DNA of 64,000 bases, taken from NCBI RefSeq assembly GCF_039649665.1, contig NZ_JBDJAW010000011.1, positions 62,001-126,000 on the forward strand, given 5' to 3'. This stretch comes from Microbispora sp. ZYX-F-249. GTDB taxonomy: Bacteria; Actinomycetota; Actinomycetes; Streptosporangiales; Streptosporangiaceae. Below are positions 48,349 to 57,715 of the stretch, piece after piece (position 1 is the first letter of the stretch; each line of letters opens with the position of its first letter). The position numbers and the translations under genes were made by a program. The notes beneath the pieces were generated by a model. That model was not told where the DNA came from and did not search any database. It was given only the letters and a program-made list of their open reading frames with translations.

Positions 48349-48378
48349 GGCCCTCACCCTGAACCGGGTGAGAGCCCC
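48347..48378 (-). terminator. Hairpin downstream of corC-like gene
   Basis: 13-bp stem with one mismatch: 48347-48359 pairs with 48366-48378 across a 6-nt loop. It lies 170 bp downstream of the CBS-domain gene stop and upstream of the lipoprotein gene, so it separates the two transcription units. The remaining 170 bp (48379-48550) show nothing recognisable. Confidence 0.75.
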
Positions 48379-48550
48379 GCGTCGATGTACGGATCCCCCA
48401 AGGGAGGCTCCGGTGCGCCGCGAACCCCTCCCGGCGCGCCGGACTCCCCAATGAGGCGCCCCGAACCCCTTCTGAGCGCCTGGGACAACAGTGGCCCGGC
48501 ACACTTGCAACACGCTTGAAGGACGCTTGCAGCGGCCGGGCGGCGCGTCG

Positions 48551-49846
48551 TCACTCGTGGCCGGCGTCGGCCGTCACGACCTCGTCGCCCGTCGCGGGCT
48601 CCTCGCGGCGCACGACGACGGTGCTGATCCGGTTGCGGCGTCCCGCCAGGTTCTCCGCCGTCAGGCGCAGGCCCCCGACGACCGCCTCCGAGCCCGCGAT
48701 CGGCACCCGGCCCAGGGCGTGCGCCAGCAGGCCGCCGACCGTGTCGACGTCCTCGACCTCGATCTCGGTGTCGAACAGCTCGCCGAGCTCGTCGACCGGC
48801 AGGCGCGCGGTCACCCGCACCGCGCCGTCGTCCAGCCACTCGACCCGCGGGGCCTCCTGGTCGTACTCGTCGGCGATCTCGCCCACGATCTCCTCGATGA
48901 CGTCCTCGATGGTGACGAGGCCGGCGGTGCCGCCGTACTCGTCGATGACGATGGCGAGGTGGATCTGCCGCGCCTGCATCTCGCGCAGGAGCTCGTCGAT
49001 CGGCTTGCTCTCCGGCACGTACGTCGCGGGGCGCATCAGCTCGTCCACGCGGACGCCGCCGTCGCCGGTGTCCTGGATGCGGCGGACGATGTCCTTGAGA
49101 TAGGCGATGCCCACCACGTCGTCCTCGTTCTCCCCGACCACCGGGACGCGGGAGAACCCGCTGCGCAGGGCGAGCGAGAGCGCCTGGTTGAGGGTCTTGC
49201 CGCGCTCGATGAACACCATGTCGGTCCGCGGCACCATCACCTCGCGCACCAGCGTGTCGCCCAGCTCGAAGACCGAGTGGATCATCTCCCGCTCGTCGGG
49301 CTCGATGACCCTGCGCTGCTCGGCCAGGTCGACGAGGTCGCGCAGCTCGGCCTCGGAGGTGAACGGGCCCTCGCGGAAGCCCTTGCCGGGAGTGAGCGCG
49401 TTGCCCAGCAGGATCAGCAGCTCGGGCAGCGGGCCGAAGATCCGGGTCAGCCCGTACACGATGGGCGCGCTCGCCAGCGCGACCGGCTCGGCGTGCTGGC
49501 GGCCCAGCGTACGCGGCATGACCCCGACGATCACGTAACTCACCAGGATCATGACCACGGCCGCCCCGGCGTACGCCTGTCCGCGATCGCCCAGCCAGTC
49601 GATGAACAGCAGCGTCGTGATGACCGTGGCGACGAGCTCACAGCTCAGGCGTAGCAGGAGCACCAGGTTGAGGTAGCGCGGCGGATCGGCGACGATCGCC
49701 TGAAGTCGCACCCCGCCGCGCCGGCCCTCCTTGACGAACTCCTCCGCGCGCACCCTGGAGATGCGGGTCAGCGCCGTCTCCGCGCTCGCCAGCAGACCGC
49801 CGGCCACGATCAGGAAGACGGCGGAGAGCAGCCAGCCGTTGTTCAC
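48551..49846 (-). CDS. CNNM/CorC-family protein with CBS domains
   Basis: 431 residues. An N-terminal DUF21 transmembrane domain (about 5-170) is followed by two CBS domains (about 205-330: [16 protein letters not shown] and [20 protein letters not shown]) and a CorC_HlyC transport-associated domain (about 345-420, ending VVRREEPA). These proteins are linked to magnesium or cobalt handling. GTG start overlapping the ybeY stop by 4 bp. Confidence 0.92.
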   Translation of the reverse strand: MNNGWLLSAVFLIVAGGLLASAETALTRISRVRAEEFVKEGRRGGVRLQAIVADPPRYLNLVLLLRLSCELVATVITTLLFIDWLGDRGQAYAGAAVVMILVSYVIVGVMPRTLGRQHAEPVALASAPIVYGLTRIFGPLPELLILLGNALTPGKGFREGPFTSEAELRDLVDLAEQRRVIEPDEREMIHSVFELGDTLVREVMVPRTDMVFIERGKTLNQALSLALRSGFSRVPVVGENEDDVVGIAYLKDIVRRIQDTGDGGVRVDELMRPATYVPESKPIDELLREMQARQIHLAIVIDEYGGTAGLVTIEDVIEEIVGEIADEYDQEAPRVEWLDDGAVRVTARLPVDELGELFDTEIEVEDVDTVGGLLAHALGRVPIAGSEAVVGGLRLTAENLAGRRNRISTVVVRREEPATGDEVVTADAGHE

Positions 49847-50316
49847 GGCTTACGCCGCACCTCCCGCCAGGCGCCGAGCAGTTCGTCCTGCAGCCCGAAC
49901 ATCTCGGCGTGCTCCTCGGGTTCGGCGTGGTCGTAGCCGAGCAGGTGCAGGATGCCGTGCGTGCACAGCAGCTCCAGCTCGTCCTGCGCGCTGTGCCCGG
50001 CCTCGGCGGCCTGCTTGGCCGCGACCTGCGGGCACAGCACCACGTCTCCGAGCAGCGCCGGGTCGGGAGCGTCGTCCTCGTCCCGGCCACCGGAGTTGGG
50101 CCGCAGCTCGTCCATCGGGAAGGCCAGCACGTCGGTCGGGCCGGGCTCCCCCATCCACTGCTCGTGCAGCTCGGCCATCGCCGCCTCGTCGATCACCAGG
50201 ATCGACAGCTCGGCCAGCGGGTTGATCCCCATCCGGCCCAGGACGTGACCGGCCAGCTCGACCAGAGCCGACTCGTCGACCTCGACGCCGGACTCGTTGG
50301 CCACCTCGATGCTCAC
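49843..50316 (-). CDS. ybeY: rRNA maturation endoribonuclease YbeY
   Basis: 157 residues. The zinc motif [11 protein letters not shown] (about 121-131) and the upstream [10 protein letters not shown] and [10 protein letters not shown] motifs are intact. It processes the 3' end of 16S rRNA and takes part in ribosome quality control. GTG start, 28 bp after phoH; its stop overlaps the next gene. Confidence 0.95.
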   Translation of the reverse strand: MSIEVANESGVEVDESALVELAGHVLGRMGINPLAELSILVIDEAAMAELHEQWMGEPGPTDVLAFPMDELRPNSGGRDEDDAPDPALLGDVVLCPQVAAKQAAEAGHSAQDELELLCTHGILHLLGYDHAEPEEHAEMFGLQDELLGAWREVRRKP

Positions 50317-50344
50317 GGGGTCTCCTCACCCGTCATGGTCGTGC

Positions 50345-51367
50345 TCACCGCCGGTTGTTCCGCGGTCGCTTGTTGATCGCGCGCGGCTCGGAGGCCATCG
50401 CGGCGTCGTAGCGGCCGTAGGCGTCGACGATGTCGCTCACCAGCTTGTGCCGTACGACGTCGGCGCTGGTCAGCCTGCTGAAATGGATGTCCTCGATGCC
50501 CTCGAGGATGTGCTGCACGACCTTCAGGCCGCTGTCCTGACCGCCCGGCAGGTCGATCTGCGTGACGTCGCCGGTGACCACGATCTTCGAGTTGAAGCCG
50601 AGCCGGGTCAGGAACATCTTCATCTGCTCGGGCGAGGTGTTCTGCGCCTCGTCCAGGATGATGAAGGCGTCGTTGAGGGTCCGGCCGCGCATGTAGGCGA
50701 GCGGCGCGACCTCGATCGTCCCGGCCGACATCAGCCGGGGGATCGACTCGGGGTCGAGCATGTCGTGCAGCGCGTCGTACAGCGGCCGCAGGTACGGGTC
50801 GATCTTCTCGTAGAGCGTGCCGGGCAGGAAGCCGAGCCGCTCCCCCGCCTCGACGGCGGGGCGGGTGAGGATGATCCGGTTGACCCTCTTGTTCTGCAGG
50901 GCCTTCACGGCCTTCGCCATCGCCAGGTACGTCTTGCCGGTGCCCGCGGGCCCGATGCCGAAGACGATGGTGTGCCTGTCGATCGCGTCGACGTACCGCT
51001 TCTGGTTGACCGTCTTCGGGCGGATGGTGCGGCCCCGCGTGGACAGGATGTCCAGGGACAGGACCTCGGCCGGACGGTCGGTGGCCTGGCGCAGCATGTG
51101 GATGCTGCGCTCGACCGCGTCGGGGGACAGCTCGGCACCCGAGCCGACCAACTCCACCAGCTCCTCGAAGAGGCGCACGACGACGCCGCTCTCCTCGGGA
51201 CTGCCGGTGATGGTGATCTCGTTGCCCCGCACGTGGATGTCGGCGCTGAAGGCGCCCTCGATGACCCGCAGCAGCTCGTCACCCGACCCGAGGAGGCTGA
51301 CCATCGGCTGCCCCTCGGGGATGACTACCTTGGCCTGGGTCTTGCTGATTTGCTGTGACTCGGACAT
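50345..51367 (-). CDS. phoH: PhoH-like ATPase
   Basis: 340 residues. N-terminal KH-like segment, then the PhoH ATPase with Walker [16 protein letters not shown] (about 138) and Walker [10 protein letters not shown] (about 233), followed by the sensor motif [14 protein letters not shown]. Usually encoded next to ybeY as here; a role in RNA metabolism is suspected. ATG start. Confidence 0.93.
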   Translation of the reverse strand: MSESQQISKTQAKVVIPEGQPMVSLLGSGDELLRVIEGAFSADIHVRGNEITITGSPEESGVVVRLFEELVELVGSGAELSPDAVERSIHMLRQATDRPAEVLSLDILSTRGRTIRPKTVNQKRYVDAIDRHTIVFGIGPAGTGKTYLAMAKAVKALQNKRVNRIILTRPAVEAGERLGFLPGTLYEKIDPYLRPLYDALHDMLDPESIPRLMSAGTIEVAPLAYMRGRTLNDAFIILDEAQNTSPEQMKMFLTRLGFNSKIVVTGDVTQIDLPGGQDSGLKVVQHILEGIEDIHFSRLTSADVVRHKLVSDIVDAYGRYDAAMASEPRAINKRPRNNRR

Positions 51368-51420
51368 GGGCGGCCCTTGCGGCCCTGATCGCCTCCCTAG
51401 TTCCTTCCCACTCTAGCCGC

Positions 51421-51765
51421 TCAGCCGGGGGGCCAGGTGAGGCTGCGGCCGCCGATCACGTGCGCGTGCACGTGGAAGACGGTCTGTCCCGCGCCGGGTC
51501 CCGTGTTGAACACGATGCGGTAGCCGGTCTCGGCCACGCCCTCCTGCACGGCGACCGTGTGACAGGCCTTGAGGAGGTCGTCGGCCAGGCCGTCGTCTGC
51601 CGCCGCGAGCATGGCGGCGTTCTCGTGATGAGCCTTGGGCACGACGAGGACGTGCGTGGGAGCCTGCGGGTTGATGTCGCGGAAGGCCAGTGCCCGCCCG
51701 GCCTCCAGAACGATGTCCGCCGGGACCTCCTTGGCCACGATCTTGCAGAAGAGGCACTCACTCAC
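51421..51765 (-). CDS. HIT-family nucleotide hydrolase
   Basis: 114 residues with the N-terminal CLFCKI motif (residues 4-9, a zinc-type start) and the histidine triad HVHAHVIGG (about 98-106). These proteins hydrolyse AMP-linked phosphoramidates. GTG 51765 is chosen because TAGGCT (51773-51778 on the minus strand) lies 7 nt upstream, suggesting a leaderless transcript. First gene before phoH-ybeY-corC; 53 bp to phoH. Confidence 0.92.
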   Translation of the reverse strand: MSECLFCKIVAKEVPADIVLEAGRALAFRDINPQAPTHVLVVPKAHHENAAMLAAADDGLADDLLKACHTVAVQEGVAETGYRIVFNTGPGAGQTVFHVHAHVIGGRSLTWPPG

Positions 51766-51882
51766 GCGCGAAAGCCTAGCCGTTGCGTTACTTGATGACG
51801 GCAAAGATCCCCCCAGCTAATGTGAGTGTGCGAGACTGCACCAGAAAACCCCCCTAGTGTCGGGCGAGGACACCGCTGGGCC

Positions 51883-52488
51883 ATGCCCCCTAATGATTCG
51901 GAAGAACGTAAACCCCCCGGGGATGACGAGCGTCCTATCGATGTGACCACCGAGACCCTCGTGGCCGACAGGTCGTTGGGGACGGTGCCCGTCGGGTGGG
52001 ATGCCGACATGGCCGTGACGGCGCTTTACAGCGCTCACTATCGGTCACTGGTGCGTCTCGCCGTGCTGCTGGTGCGCGATGTGGCCAGCGCGGAAGAGGT
52101 CGTTCAGGACGCGTTCGTCGCCATCCACGGCGCCTGGCGCAGGCTGAGGGACACCGACAAGGCACTGGCCTACCTTCGCCAATCGGTCGTGAACCGATCG
52201 CGCTCCGTGCTGCGGCACCGCGCGGTCGTCGAGAAGTACGCGCCCAAGGGCCTGCCGGACGCGCCGAGCGCGGAGAACGGCGCGATCGGTGAACTCGAGC
52301 GGTCAGCCGTCATCGAGGCGCTGCGCGGCTTACCGACCCGCCAGCGCGAGGCGCTGGTGCTGCGATACTACGGCGACCTGTCGGAGGCCGAGATCGCACA
52401 CGCGATGGGCATCAGCAAGGGCGCGGTGAAAAGTCACACGGCCCGCGGCATGGCCGCACTACGCATGGCACTGGAGCAGTTCTCATGA
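51883..52488 (+). CDS. SigE-type ECF sigma factor
   Basis: 201 residues. Region 2 (about 45-110) contains LYSAHYRSLVRLAVLLVRDV and EEVVQDAFVAIHGAW; region 4 (about 140-195) has LRGLPTRQREALVLRYYGDL and ISKGAVKSHTARGMAALR. An N-terminal acidic extension of about 40 residues depends on the start; ATG 51883 has no clear ribosome site and a shorter start near 52008 is possible. The stop overlaps the next gene by 4 bp, so the membrane protein there is likely its regulator. Confidence 0.87.
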   Translation: MPPNDSEERKPPGDDERPIDVTTETLVADRSLGTVPVGWDADMAVTALYSAHYRSLVRLAVLLVRDVASAEEVVQDAFVAIHGAWRRLRDTDKALAYLRQSVVNRSRSVLRHRAVVEKYAPKGLPDAPSAENGAIGELERSAVIEALRGLPTRQREALVLRYYGDLSEAEIAHAMGISKGAVKSHTARGMAALRMALEQFS

Positions 52489-53153
52489 CCTTCCCGCCCG
52501 ACGACGAGTACGGCGAGGTTCTCCGCCGTGCCCTGCGCGCGGAGGCGGACGCGGTCGTGCCGTCTCCCGATGGACTCGAGATCATCCGCAGGCGGATCGA
52601 CCAGCGCGGTCTGCGCGGCCTGCGGAACATGTTGTGGTGGCGCGTCGGAGCGGCCGCCGCCGGCGCCGTGCTCGTGGCGGGCGCGGTCGTCGCGGTCGTC
52701 CCCGGCCTGCGCGACCAGGTGGCGCAGTCGACGGGCATCTCCAACGCCGGCGACGAGCGCGAGGACAGGACGGACACCTCGTCGGTGACCCGGCCGCCCA
52801 ACCAGGCGCCCTCGCAGCCGGTCGTGATCGTGCCCGTGACACCGAGTCCGTCGCGCGGGCGGCCGAGCCCGTCCCCGACGCACAAGACGGGCACGACCAC
52901 CAGGCCGTCGCCGTCGCCGTCCGACCCCTGCGTCACGCCCACGACGCAGGCAGGCGTCGTCGAGCCCGACGCGGCCCTGCCGGCGTCGTGCTCGCCGGCG
53001 CCGGTGACGCAGCCGCCCACGGTCGCGCCCACGGTTTCGGCCCGCCCCTCGACGGCTCCGCCCACGACGTCCGCTCCGTCGTCGTCGGCCCCGAGCCCGA
53101 TGCCGACGGAGACGGCCACACTCGACTCGGCGAGCGAGTCGCCCACTCCCTGA
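52485..53153 (+). CDS. Membrane protein, probable anti-sigma partner
   Basis: 222 residues: a cytoplasmic N-terminus (about 1-50, helical, charged), one membrane segment (about 51-73, GAAAAGAVLVAGAVVAVV), and a long outer tail rich in proline, serine and threonine. It lacks the HxxxCxxC zinc motif of ZAS anti-sigma factors. Translational coupling to the sigma factor (ATGA) is the main reason to call it an anti-sigma partner. The tail may span the cell wall. Confidence 0.72.
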   Translation: MTFPPDDEYGEVLRRALRAEADAVVPSPDGLEIIRRRIDQRGLRGLRNMLWWRVGAAAAGAVLVAGAVVAVVPGLRDQVAQSTGISNAGDEREDRTDTSSVTRPPNQAPSQPVVIVPVTPSPSRGRPSPSPTHKTGTTTRPSPSPSDPCVTPTTQAGVVEPDAALPASCSPAPVTQPPTVAPTVSARPSTAPPTTSAPSSSAPSPMPTETATLDSASESPTP

Positions 53154-53155
53154 CC

Positions 53156-53173
53156 GGCCCGCCGCGGCGGGCC
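53156..53173. terminator. Palindromic terminator between convergent genes
   Basis: GGCCCGCCG-CGGCGGGCC is a perfect 18-bp palindrome lying between the stops at 53153 and 53178. Suits both strands. Confidence 0.6.
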
Positions 53174-53177
53174 GCCG

Positions 53178-53912
53178 TCACCAGCGGCCGCAGCGCGACA
53201 GCAGGACGGCCGCCGCCGCCACGCCCGCCGTCGAGGTGCGCAGCACCGTGGGTCCCAGCAGGGCGGGTACGGCTCCCGCCTCCCGGAACGCGGCGATCTC
53301 CTCCTCGGCGACGCCGCCCTCCGGGCCCACGATCATCACGATGTCGCCCGGCCCCTCCGGCAGCGGCAGGCGGCTCAGCGGCTCGGCGGCCTCCTCGTGC
53401 AAAACGACCGCGAGCGCCGCCGCGGAGACGAGCGAGCGGACCTGCGCGGTCGTGGCCTGCTCGGTCACCTCGGGCAGATGGAAGCGCCGGGCCTGCTTGG
53501 CCGCCTCGCGGGCCGTGGCGCGCCAGCGGGCGACAGACTTGGCGGCCCGGTCGCCCTTCCACTGGGTCACGCAGCGGGCGGCGGCCCACGGGACGATCAC
53601 GTCGACCCCTGCCTCGGTCATCATCTCGACGGCGAGCTCGCCCCGGTCGCCCTTGGGCAGTCCCTGCACGACCACCAGCCTCGGCCGGGGCGGCGGCACC
53701 TCGAACCGCCGCAGCACCTCGGCGGTCAGCGAGTCCTTGCCCGCCGCCGTGACCGTGCACTCGGCCACCCGCCCCGCGCCGTCGGTCAGGTCGACCCGCT
53801 CCCCCGGGCGCAGGCGGCGTACGGCGGCGGCGTGCCGGCCCTCCGGCCCGTCCAGGACGATGGTGTCCGCCGTCCGGCCGGCCTCGTCCGACAGGAACAC
53901 AGGAACGCTCAT
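53178..53912 (-). CDS. rsmE: 16S rRNA (uracil1498-N3)-methyltransferase
   Basis: 244 residues of the SPOUT fold. N-terminal PUA-like domain (HAAAVRRLRPGERVDLTDGA) and a C-terminal knot with IVGPEGGVAEEEI and LGPTVLRTSTAGVAAAAVL. It methylates U1498 in the decoding site. It starts nine bases after dnaJ, in the heat-shock unit hrcA-dnaJ-rsmE. Confidence 0.94.
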   Translation of the reverse strand: MSVPVFLSDEAGRTADTIVLDGPEGRHAAAVRRLRPGERVDLTDGAGRVAECTVTAAGKDSLTAEVLRRFEVPPPRPRLVVVQGLPKGDRGELAVEMMTEAGVDVIVPWAAARCVTQWKGDRAAKSVARWRATAREAAKQARRFHLPEVTEQATTAQVRSLVSAAALAVVLHEEAAEPLSRLPLPEGPGDIVMIVGPEGGVAEEEIAAFREAGAVPALLGPTVLRTSTAGVAAAAVLLSRCGRW

Positions 53913-53921
53913 GCTCGTCGC

Positions 53922-55055
53922 TCAGCGGCCGTTGAACGCGTCCCGCAGGCGGGAGAAGAAGCCCTGCTGACCCGGGGAGAACTTGCCGGGCGGCCGCTCC
54001 TCCCCGCGCAGCTTCGCCAGCTCGCGCAGCAGCTCCTCCTGCTGCGGGTCGAGCTTGGTCGGCGTCTCGACGTTCACATGGATCAGCAGGTCGCCCCTGC
54101 CGGTCTCGTTGAGCCGCTGGACGCCCTTGCCGTACAGCGGGATGACCTGGCCGCCCTGGGTGCCCGGCCGCACGTCGATCTCCTCGGGGCCGTCGAGGGT
54201 CTCGATCGTGATCGAGGTGCCGAGCGCGGCCGCGGTCACCGGGATGTGCACCGTGCAGTGCAGGTCGTCCCCGCGCCGCTCGAAGATCTGGTGCGGCCGC
54301 TCGACGATCTCCAGGAACAGGTCGCCGGGCGGCCCGCCGCCGGGACCGACCTCGCCCTCGCCGGCGAGCTGGATGTGCGTGCCGTCCTCGACGCCGGCCG
54401 GGATCCTGACCTTGATCGTGCGCCGGGTCCTGACCCGGCCCTCGCCCGAGCACTCCATGCAGGGATGCCGGATGACGCTGCCGAACCCACCGCACTGCGG
54501 GCAGGGGCGGGAGGTCATGACCTGACCCAGGAACGAACGGGTCACCTGCGAGACCTCGCCGCGTCCGTGGCACATGTCACAGGTGTCCGGGTGGGTGCCC
54601 GCCGCCGCGCCGGAGCCCTGGCAGACGTCGCAGACCACGGCCGTGTCGACCATGATCTCGCGGGTCGTGCCGAACGCCGCCTCCGACAGGTCGAGTTCGA
54701 CCCGGATCGTGGCGTTGCGGCCCCGGCGGGCACGCGAGCGGGGACCCCGCGCGGCGCCCGCCGAGCCGAAGAAGGCGTCCATGATGTCGCTGAACGGGAA
54801 GCCCGCGCCGAAGCCGCCGGCCCCGGCCCCCGCGCCGCCGCCGAACGGGTCGGCGCCCATGTCGTACATGCGGCGCTTGCCCGTGTCGGACAGCACCTCG
54901 TACGCCTGGTTGATCTCCTTGAACCGCTCCTGGGTCTCCGGATCGGGGTTGACGTCCGGGTGCAGCTCACGGGCCAGGCGGCGGTATGCCTTCTTGATCT
55001 CTTCCTGGCTGGCGTCGCGCCGTACGCCAAGGGTCGCGTAGTAGTCGTTGGACAC
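53922..55055 (-). CDS. dnaJ: Chaperone DnaJ
   Basis: 377 residues. J domain with the HPD motif ([12 protein letters not shown], about 33), a Gly/Phe-rich region (about 75-100), and four zinc-binding CxxCxGxG repeats ([32 protein letters not shown]) between about 145 and 210, then the substrate-binding C-terminal domain. GTG start adjacent to the hrcA stop. Cooperates with DnaK. Controlled by the CIRCE element upstream of hrcA. Confidence 0.97.
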   Translation of the reverse strand: MSNDYYATLGVRRDASQEEIKKAYRRLARELHPDVNPDPETQERFKEINQAYEVLSDTGKRRMYDMGADPFGGGAGAGAGGFGAGFPFSDIMDAFFGSAGAARGPRSRARRGRNATIRVELDLSEAAFGTTREIMVDTAVVCDVCQGSGAAAGTHPDTCDMCHGRGEVSQVTRSFLGQVMTSRPCPQCGGFGSVIRHPCMECSGEGRVRTRRTIKVRIPAGVEDGTHIQLAGEGEVGPGGGPPGDLFLEIVERPHQIFERRGDDLHCTVHIPVTAAALGTSITIETLDGPEEIDVRPGTQGGQVIPLYGKGVQRLNETGRGDLLIHVNVETPTKLDPQQEELLRELAKLRGEERPPGKFSPGQQGFFSRLRDAFNGR

Positions 55056-56069
55056 TTATGACCCCGCCAGGATCTGGCCGACGTACCGCGCCACCGCGCG
55101 TACCGCACCCATCGTCACCGGATAGTCCATTCGTGTCGGGCCCAGCACTCCGAGCCGGGCCAGTTCCCTGTCGCCCGAACCGTACCCGGCGGCCACGATA
55201 GAGGTGCCGCGCAACCCGCTGTAGGGGTTCTCGGATCCGATTCGGACGGTGATGTCGGACAACCCGCCGGTCTCACCCAGCAGGCGGATGAGGACGACCT
55301 GCTCCTCCAGCGCCTCCAGCACGTCCCGCAGGCCGACGCTGAAATCCGCGGCGGCGAGGTTGGCCGTACCGGCGAAGGCGATTTTCTCCTCGTGCCGCTC
55401 CACGAGCGTCTCGAGCAGCACGGACAGGATCGTGGCCGCCGCAGGCCTGTCCTCCGGGGGCAGCCGCTCGGGCACGTCGGCCACGGTCTCGGGCACCTGG
55501 GACAGCCCGCACCCGTCCAGGCACGCGTTGAGCACGGCGCGCAGGTTGGCGATCCGGTCGTCGGCGATGGCCTCGGGCAGATCGACCACCCGCTGCTCGA
55601 CCCGCCCCGTGTTAGTGATCAGCACCAGCATGACCCGCCGTTCGGCGATCGGGACGATCTCCACATGACGGACCGCCGACCTCGTCAGCGAGGGGTACTG
55701 GACCACCGCGACCTGCCGGGTGAGCTGCGCGAGCAGCCGCACCGTGCGCATGACGATCTCGTCGAGGTCCACCGCCCCCGCGAGGAAGGTCTCGATGGCC
55801 CTGCGCTCGGCGCCCGACAGCGGCTTGATCTGCGACAGCCGGTCGACGAACAGCCGGTAGCCCTTGTCGGTGGGCACCCTGCCCGCGCTGGTGTGGGGCT
55901 GGGTGATGTATCCCTGCTCCTCCAGCGCCGCCATGTCGTTGCGGATCGTCGCCGGGGAGACGCCGAGGTTGTGCCTGTCCGCCAGGGCCTTGGACCCCAC
56001 CGGCTCGTTGGTGGACACGTAGTCCTCGACGATGGCGCGCAGAACGGCGAGCTTGCGGTCGTCGAGCAA
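55056..56069 (-). CDS. hrcA: Heat-inducible repressor HrcA
   Basis: 337 residues. N-terminal winged helix-turn-helix ([20 protein letters not shown] then [20 protein letters not shown]) and a GAF-like body. HrcA represses heat-shock genes by binding CIRCE and is refolded by GroEL. The start is TTG at 56069, giving the usual M-L-x-x-R/K start, with GGGAGGTGA about 4 bp upstream. A CIRCE element lies 34 bp upstream, so it represses itself and dnaJ. Confidence 0.95.
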   Translation of the reverse strand: MLDDRKLAVLRAIVEDYVSTNEPVGSKALADRHNLGVSPATIRNDMAALEEQGYITQPHTSAGRVPTDKGYRLFVDRLSQIKPLSGAERRAIETFLAGAVDLDEIVMRTVRLLAQLTRQVAVVQYPSLTRSAVRHVEIVPIAERRVMLVLITNTGRVEQRVVDLPEAIADDRIANLRAVLNACLDGCGLSQVPETVADVPERLPPEDRPAAATILSVLLETLVERHEEKIAFAGTANLAAADFSVGLRDVLEALEEQVVLIRLLGETGGLSDITVRIGSENPYSGLRGTSIVAAGYGSGDRELARLGVLGPTRMDYPVTMGAVRAVARYVGQILAGS

Positions 56070-56102
56070 TGTGTCACCTCCCTGTGCCTGGAAACACCGA
56101 CT

Positions 56103-56129
56103 CTGGCACTCTGTGTTCCCGAGTGCCAA
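56103..56129 (-). promoter_or_regulatory. CIRCE element
   Basis: CTGGCACTC (56103-56111), nine bases, GAGTGCCAA (56121-56129); 8 of 9 positions pair, matching the CIRCE consensus TTAGCACTC-N9-GAGTGCTAA. It is placed between promoter and start of hrcA. Confidence 0.93.
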
Positions 56130-56227
56130 GTGTACGGCTACCACCCCACGTGGTGCGATAACGCGGAGGGCACCAGGACAAGTGGGCTGCAAATAGACGG
56201 CAAGTGGCATGGTCGACTCTTCCTCTC

Positions 56228-56890
56228 ATGTACGAGAATCAGAACCCCGCTCCGGCCGACGTCACCATGCGGGTCCCCCGCCCCGCCCCCGCCACGCCGC
56301 CCGGCGCGACCCTGCGGATGCCCAACCCCTTTCCCACACCGTACGGCGGCCCCCGGCCGATCCGGCCCCGCCTGCTGTGGGTCTTCCTCTCCTGGGCGCT
56401 CTTCCTCGTCCTGCTGGTGGCGGGGGTCGGCGGGTTCGCCGGCGGCCTGTTCTCCACGATCGGCGACATCGCGCCCACCACGACCTTCTCCGGCGGGCAG
56501 TCGGTGAACGTCGCGCTCGACCCCGCCGACAAGCCCGCCATCTACGCCGCGGTCGACCAGCCCACCGACGTCAGCTGCCGGCTCGGCGACGGCACCGACC
56601 CGCGGGTGCGGCTGACCCGGCCGGCCGCCTCCCAGACCGTCGCGCTGAACGGCACCACCTGGGAGCTGCTGTTCGAGGCCGGCGTCCCGCAGGCGGGCAC
56701 CTACCAGGTCGCCTGCGAGGGCGACGGGGTGAGGTTCGGCGTCGGCAAGCAGCTCACCGGCGACATCGGCAAGCTGATGGGCGGTGCGCTCGCGCTGCTG
56801 GCGCTGCCCACCGTCGGCTTCCTGGCCGCGGTGATCGTGACGATCGTCGTGCTGGTGCGCCGCTCCGGAGCCCGCCGTCGCATGGCGTGA
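56228..56890 (+). CDS. Two-span membrane protein with outer beta domain
   Basis: 220 residues. Proline-rich cytoplasmic N-terminus (about 1-45), one membrane helix (about 48-75), an outer domain (about 90-165, with DVSCRLGDGTDPRVRLTRPA and YQVACEGDGVRF, two cysteines that could pair), and a second helix (about 180-205) with a basic end. No family name assigned. It is divergent from hrcA and 18 bp before the DUF3097 gene. Confidence 0.75.
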   Translation: MYENQNPAPADVTMRVPRPAPATPPGATLRMPNPFPTPYGGPRPIRPRLLWVFLSWALFLVLLVAGVGGFAGGLFSTIGDIAPTTTFSGGQSVNVALDPADKPAIYAAVDQPTDVSCRLGDGTDPRVRLTRPAASQTVALNGTTWELLFEAGVPQAGTYQVACEGDGVRFGVGKQLTGDIGKLMGGALALLALPTVGFLAAVIVTIVVLVRRSGARRRMA

Positions 56891-56908
56891 TTTGCTAGCG
56901 TTCCCCGC

Positions 56909-57715
56909 ATGTACGGGCGGGACGTGCTTTCCGGAGACTGGCGGCGGCCACGGCGGGGGCGGATCCCCGAGATCCCGGCCGAGCCCGACCTCGTGGTCGA
57001 GGACGCCGAGGGCCGCTTCTGCGGCGCCGTGGTGGCCTGCGACAAGGAGGCGGTGACGCTCGAGGACCGGTTCGGCCGGCGACGGGTGTTCCCGCTGACC
57101 CCCGCCGGGTTCCTCCTCGACGGCGAACCGGTCACGCTGGTGCGCCCCCAGGCCGGCCCGAAGGGGCCGCTGCGGAGCGCCTCGGGGTCGATCGCGGTGG
57201 AGGGCCTGCGCGCGCAGGTCGCCAGGGAGAGCCGCATCTACGTCGAGGGCGTCCACGACGCCGCCCTGGTCGAGAAGATCTGGGGACACGACCTGCGGGT
57301 GGAGGGCGTCGTCGTCGAATTCCTGGAGGGCGTCGACGACCTGCCCGCCATCGTCGAGGAGTTCGCCCCCGAGCCGGGCAGGCGGCTGGGCGTGCTCGTG
57401 GACCATCTGGTGCCCGGCTCGAAGGAGAGCCGTATCGCCGCCCGGGTGTCCGGGGACGACGTGCTCGTCGTCGGGCATCCGTTCGTGGACATCTGGCAGG
57501 CGGTCAAGCCGCGCGCGCTCGGCATCCCCGCCTGGCCGGACGTGCCGCGCGGCGTGCCGTGGAAGGAGGGGGTGATCGCGGCCCTCGGCTGGCGGATGGA
57601 CCCCCAGGAGGCGTGGCGGCACATCCTGGGCCGGGTCACGACCTACGCCGATCTGGAGCCCGAGTTGCTCGGCCGCGTGGAAGAACTGATCGACTTCGTC
57701 ACGGGCGCCGGCTAG
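56909..57715 (+). CDS. DUF3097 family protein
   Basis: 268 residues, matching the actinobacterial DUF3097 family (MYGRDVLSGDWRRPRRGRIP at the start; VHDAALVEKIWGHDLR and GVLVDHLVPGSKESRIA inside). The middle shows a TOPRIM-like pattern (YVEGVHDA, VLVDH), so nucleic-acid work is possible, but the function is not established. TAGCGT lies 7 nt before the ATG with no ribosome site, suggesting a leaderless transcript. The stop overlaps the hemW stop. Confidence 0.86.
   Translation: MYGRDVLSGDWRRPRRGRIPEIPAEPDLVVEDAEGRFCGAVVACDKEAVTLEDRFGRRRVFPLTPAGFLLDGEPVTLVRPQAGPKGPLRSASGSIAVEGLRAQVARESRIYVEGVHDAALVEKIWGHDLRVEGVVVEFLEGVDDLPAIVEEFAPEPGRRLGVLVDHLVPGSKESRIAARVSGDDVLVVGHPFVDIWQAVKPRALGIPAWPDVPRGVPWKEGVIAALGWRMDPQEAWRHILGRVTTYADLEPELLGRVEELIDFVTGAG

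Noticed and set aside
52933-54573. 546-codon minus-strand open frame across rsmE and dnaJ
   Set aside because: It lies in another frame of the same strand as rsmE and dnaJ, which are both intact and recognisable; no family features.
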